Shown here in pieces: positions 62,847-64,000 of a stretch of 64,000 nucleotides of DNA (position 1 is the first letter of the stretch; each line of letters starts with the position of its first letter). The DNA is from Burkholderiales bacterium (GTDB lineage Bacteria; Pseudomonadota; Gammaproteobacteria; Burkholderiales; Methylophilaceae): assembly GCA_030827595.1 (NCBI GenBank), contig JAURED010000001.1, forward strand, positions 12,124 to 76,123. The letters are read 5' to 3'. Under the pieces are notes generated by a model. The model saw only the letters and a list, made by a program, of their open reading frames with translations. It was not told the DNA's origin and ran no database searches. A program made the translations under genes and the position numbers.

Positions 62847-64000
62847 TTATCTTTCTAAGATTTCAATGGCCGGAAGTTTTTTTCCTTCCGCAAACTCAAG
62901 AAATGCTCCGCCCGCTGTTGAAATATAGGAAATTGAACTAGTTACATTAAATTTCTCAATAGCTGCAATTGTATCTCCACCACCCGCAAGTGAATAGGCA
63001 CTGCTTTGAGCAATTCCTTCGGATAAAATTTTTGTTCCATTGCTAAACTGATTCATCTCAAAGACCCCGATAGGACCATTCCATAAAATAGTTTCCACTT
63101 GATTTAATTTATCTGTAATTTGAATTAATGTTTTTGGACCTAAATCTAAGATCATGTCATCTGAGGAGACCTCTTGAATATCTTTGATTATCGCCTCAGC
63201 ATTTTCACTTAATTCTGAGGCGCAAACTACATCAATAATTTCTGGAAAAAATATTTTTTTTTCCTTTATGATGTTTAAAATTATTTTAGCTTCATCGATA
63301 AATTCTTTTTCATAGAGTGATTTTCCAATATTAATTCCTTGCGCAGCGATAAAGGTATTTAATATCCCGCCCCCCAGAATCAACCCATCAACCTTGTTAA
63401 TTAAATTTTTTAACACACTGAGTTTGGTAGAGACCTTACTCCCGCCAACAACTGCAAACAGAGGATGCTTTGGTTTTTCAAATGTCTGTGTCAGCGCCTC
63501 AACCTCTTTTGCAAATAATAACCCGGCACATTTTTCTTTTACGTATTTCCCAATTCCAAAAGTACTTGCTTCTTTTCGATGGGCTGTTCCAAAAGCATCC
63601 ATGACAAAAACATCTGACATTGCTGCATATTGTTTTGATAGATTGTCATCACAGGACTTTTCACCTTTATTAAATCTGACATTCTCGAGAACATGTAACT
63701 GATCGCTTTCAAAGTTGAAACGATCTAGTAACAAGTCATGATGCAACTTTACTTTGATATCAAATTTTGTGGATAAATAGTCAACAATTGGTTGTAATGA
63801 TAATTGGGGATCAAATTGACCTTCATTGGGTCTTCCTAAATGAGAACTAAGAATAACCGTTCCTCCATGATCAATTACAAACTGAATTGTGGGTATGGAT
63901 GCGTCAATACGATTAGTGGAAACGATCTTATTATTTTGAATGGGAACATTGAGGTCTGAGCGAATAAAAACTTTTTTTCCACTTAATTTTAAATCTTTTA
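62847..64000 (-). CDS. pgk: Phosphoglycerate kinase, 5' end outside the window
   Basis: Transfers phosphate between 1,3-bisphosphoglycerate and ADP in glycolysis/gluconeogenesis. The frame stays open to the window edge; about 384 residues are visible and probably 10 or so N-terminal ones are missing. RSDLNVP near the edge, SSHLGRPNEG, VLENVRFNKGEK, AGGGDTIAAIEKF and the C-terminal STAGGAFLEFAEGK are all typical. An ATG at 63746 is internal and not the start. It is followed by purC on the same strand, so these are probably co-transcribed. Confidence 0.96.
   Translation of the reverse strand, partial: KDLKLSGKKVFIRSDLNVPIQNNKIVSTNRIDASIPTIQFVIDHGGTVILSSHLGRPNEGQFDPQLSLQPIVDYLSTKFDIKVKLHHDLLLDRFNFESDQLHVLENVRFNKGEKSCDDNLSKQYAAMSDVFVMDAFGTAHRKEASTFGIGKYVKEKCAGLLFAKEVEALTQTFEKPKHPLFAVVGGSKVSTKLSVLKNLINKVDGLILGGGILNTFIAAQGINIGKSLYEKEFIDEAKIILNIIKEKKIFFPEIIDVVCASELSENAEAIIKDIQEVSSDDMILDLGPKTLIQITDKLNQVETILWNGPIGVFEMNQFSNGTKILSEGIAQSSAYSLAGGGDTIAAIEKFNVTSSISYISTAGGAFLEFAEGKKLPAIEILER

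Overview
The window is a very compact, AT-rich stretch of bacterial chromosome made almost entirely of housekeeping genes. Gene order and protein families point to a Betaproteobacterium with a streamlined aquatic genome, most likely Methylophilales (OM43 / Methylopumilus-like). The supporting orders are ilvE + zinc-finger microprotein, pcnB-folK-dNK-panB-panC, dapA-bamC, DciA-like / M23 / secA, pssA-leuA, and ffh next to ypjD. No methanol-oxidation or rRNA gene lies in the window, so this placement is an inference. There is no phage, insertion sequence or CRISPR array, and no gene-free stretch above 300 bases. The longest gap is 174 bases, between dapA and rnfA.

Layout: 1-3.6 kb holds the end of glyS, then gmhB, a PlsC-type acyltransferase, a YgjP-type metallohydrolase and a convergent SCO1 lipoprotein. 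3.6-10 kb holds ilvE, murI and the operon cobalamin adenosyltransferase-pcnB-folK-dNK-panB-panC. 10-16 kb holds panD-rsfS-rlmH-photolyase, mlaA, pmbA/darP and a PDZ protein. 16-24 kb holds mog-thiL-pgpA-pncC-recA-recX-alaS-lysC and tRNA-Ser. 24.1-29.6 kb is the only accessory-looking part: a DUF1993 protein, an unrecognised lipoprotein, two tandem tRNA-Arg genes, an exported trypsin-like protease, a reduced CDF-type membrane protein with modABC, and tRNA-Lys. 29.7-43 kb holds ffh, ypjD, a HAD phosphatase, leuA-pssA, tgt-yajC-secD-secF, a CorC-type protein and clpS-clpA. 43-49 kb holds a GST-like protein, pyrD, a RoxA-type hydroxylase, a metallo-beta-lactamase-fold protein, bamC and dapA. 49-54.4 kb is the complete rnfABCDGE operon with nth. 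54.4-64 kb holds a DUF1289 protein, secA, an M23 peptidase, a DciA-like protein, a TauE-type permease, the H+-pyrophosphatase hppA, a TspO-like protein, purC and most of pgk.

How it works together: pantothenate (panB, panC, panD), folate (folK), thiamine diphosphate (thiL), molybdopterin (mog) with molybdate uptake (modABC), adenosylcobalamin formation, lysine/threonine (lysC, dapA), leucine and branched-chain transamination (leuA, ilvE), UMP (pyrD) and purines (purC) are represented. Envelope and export genes are prominent (secA, secD-yajC-secF, ffh, bamC, mlaA, murI, gmhB, plsC, pssA, pgpA). RNF and H+-PPase add two ion-pumping routes. Genome compression is visible as many ATGA or longer overlaps between co-oriented genes and six convergent genes that overlap at their 3' ends.

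No clearly new multi-gene system was found. The points most worth a second look are a shortened PanB that lacks the catalytic glutamate, a tandem tRNA-Arg pair differing at anticodon position 34, the tRNA-bounded accessory islet, a CDF-like protein fused by overlap to modABC, and a rnfA promoter that would give a leaderless mRNA.
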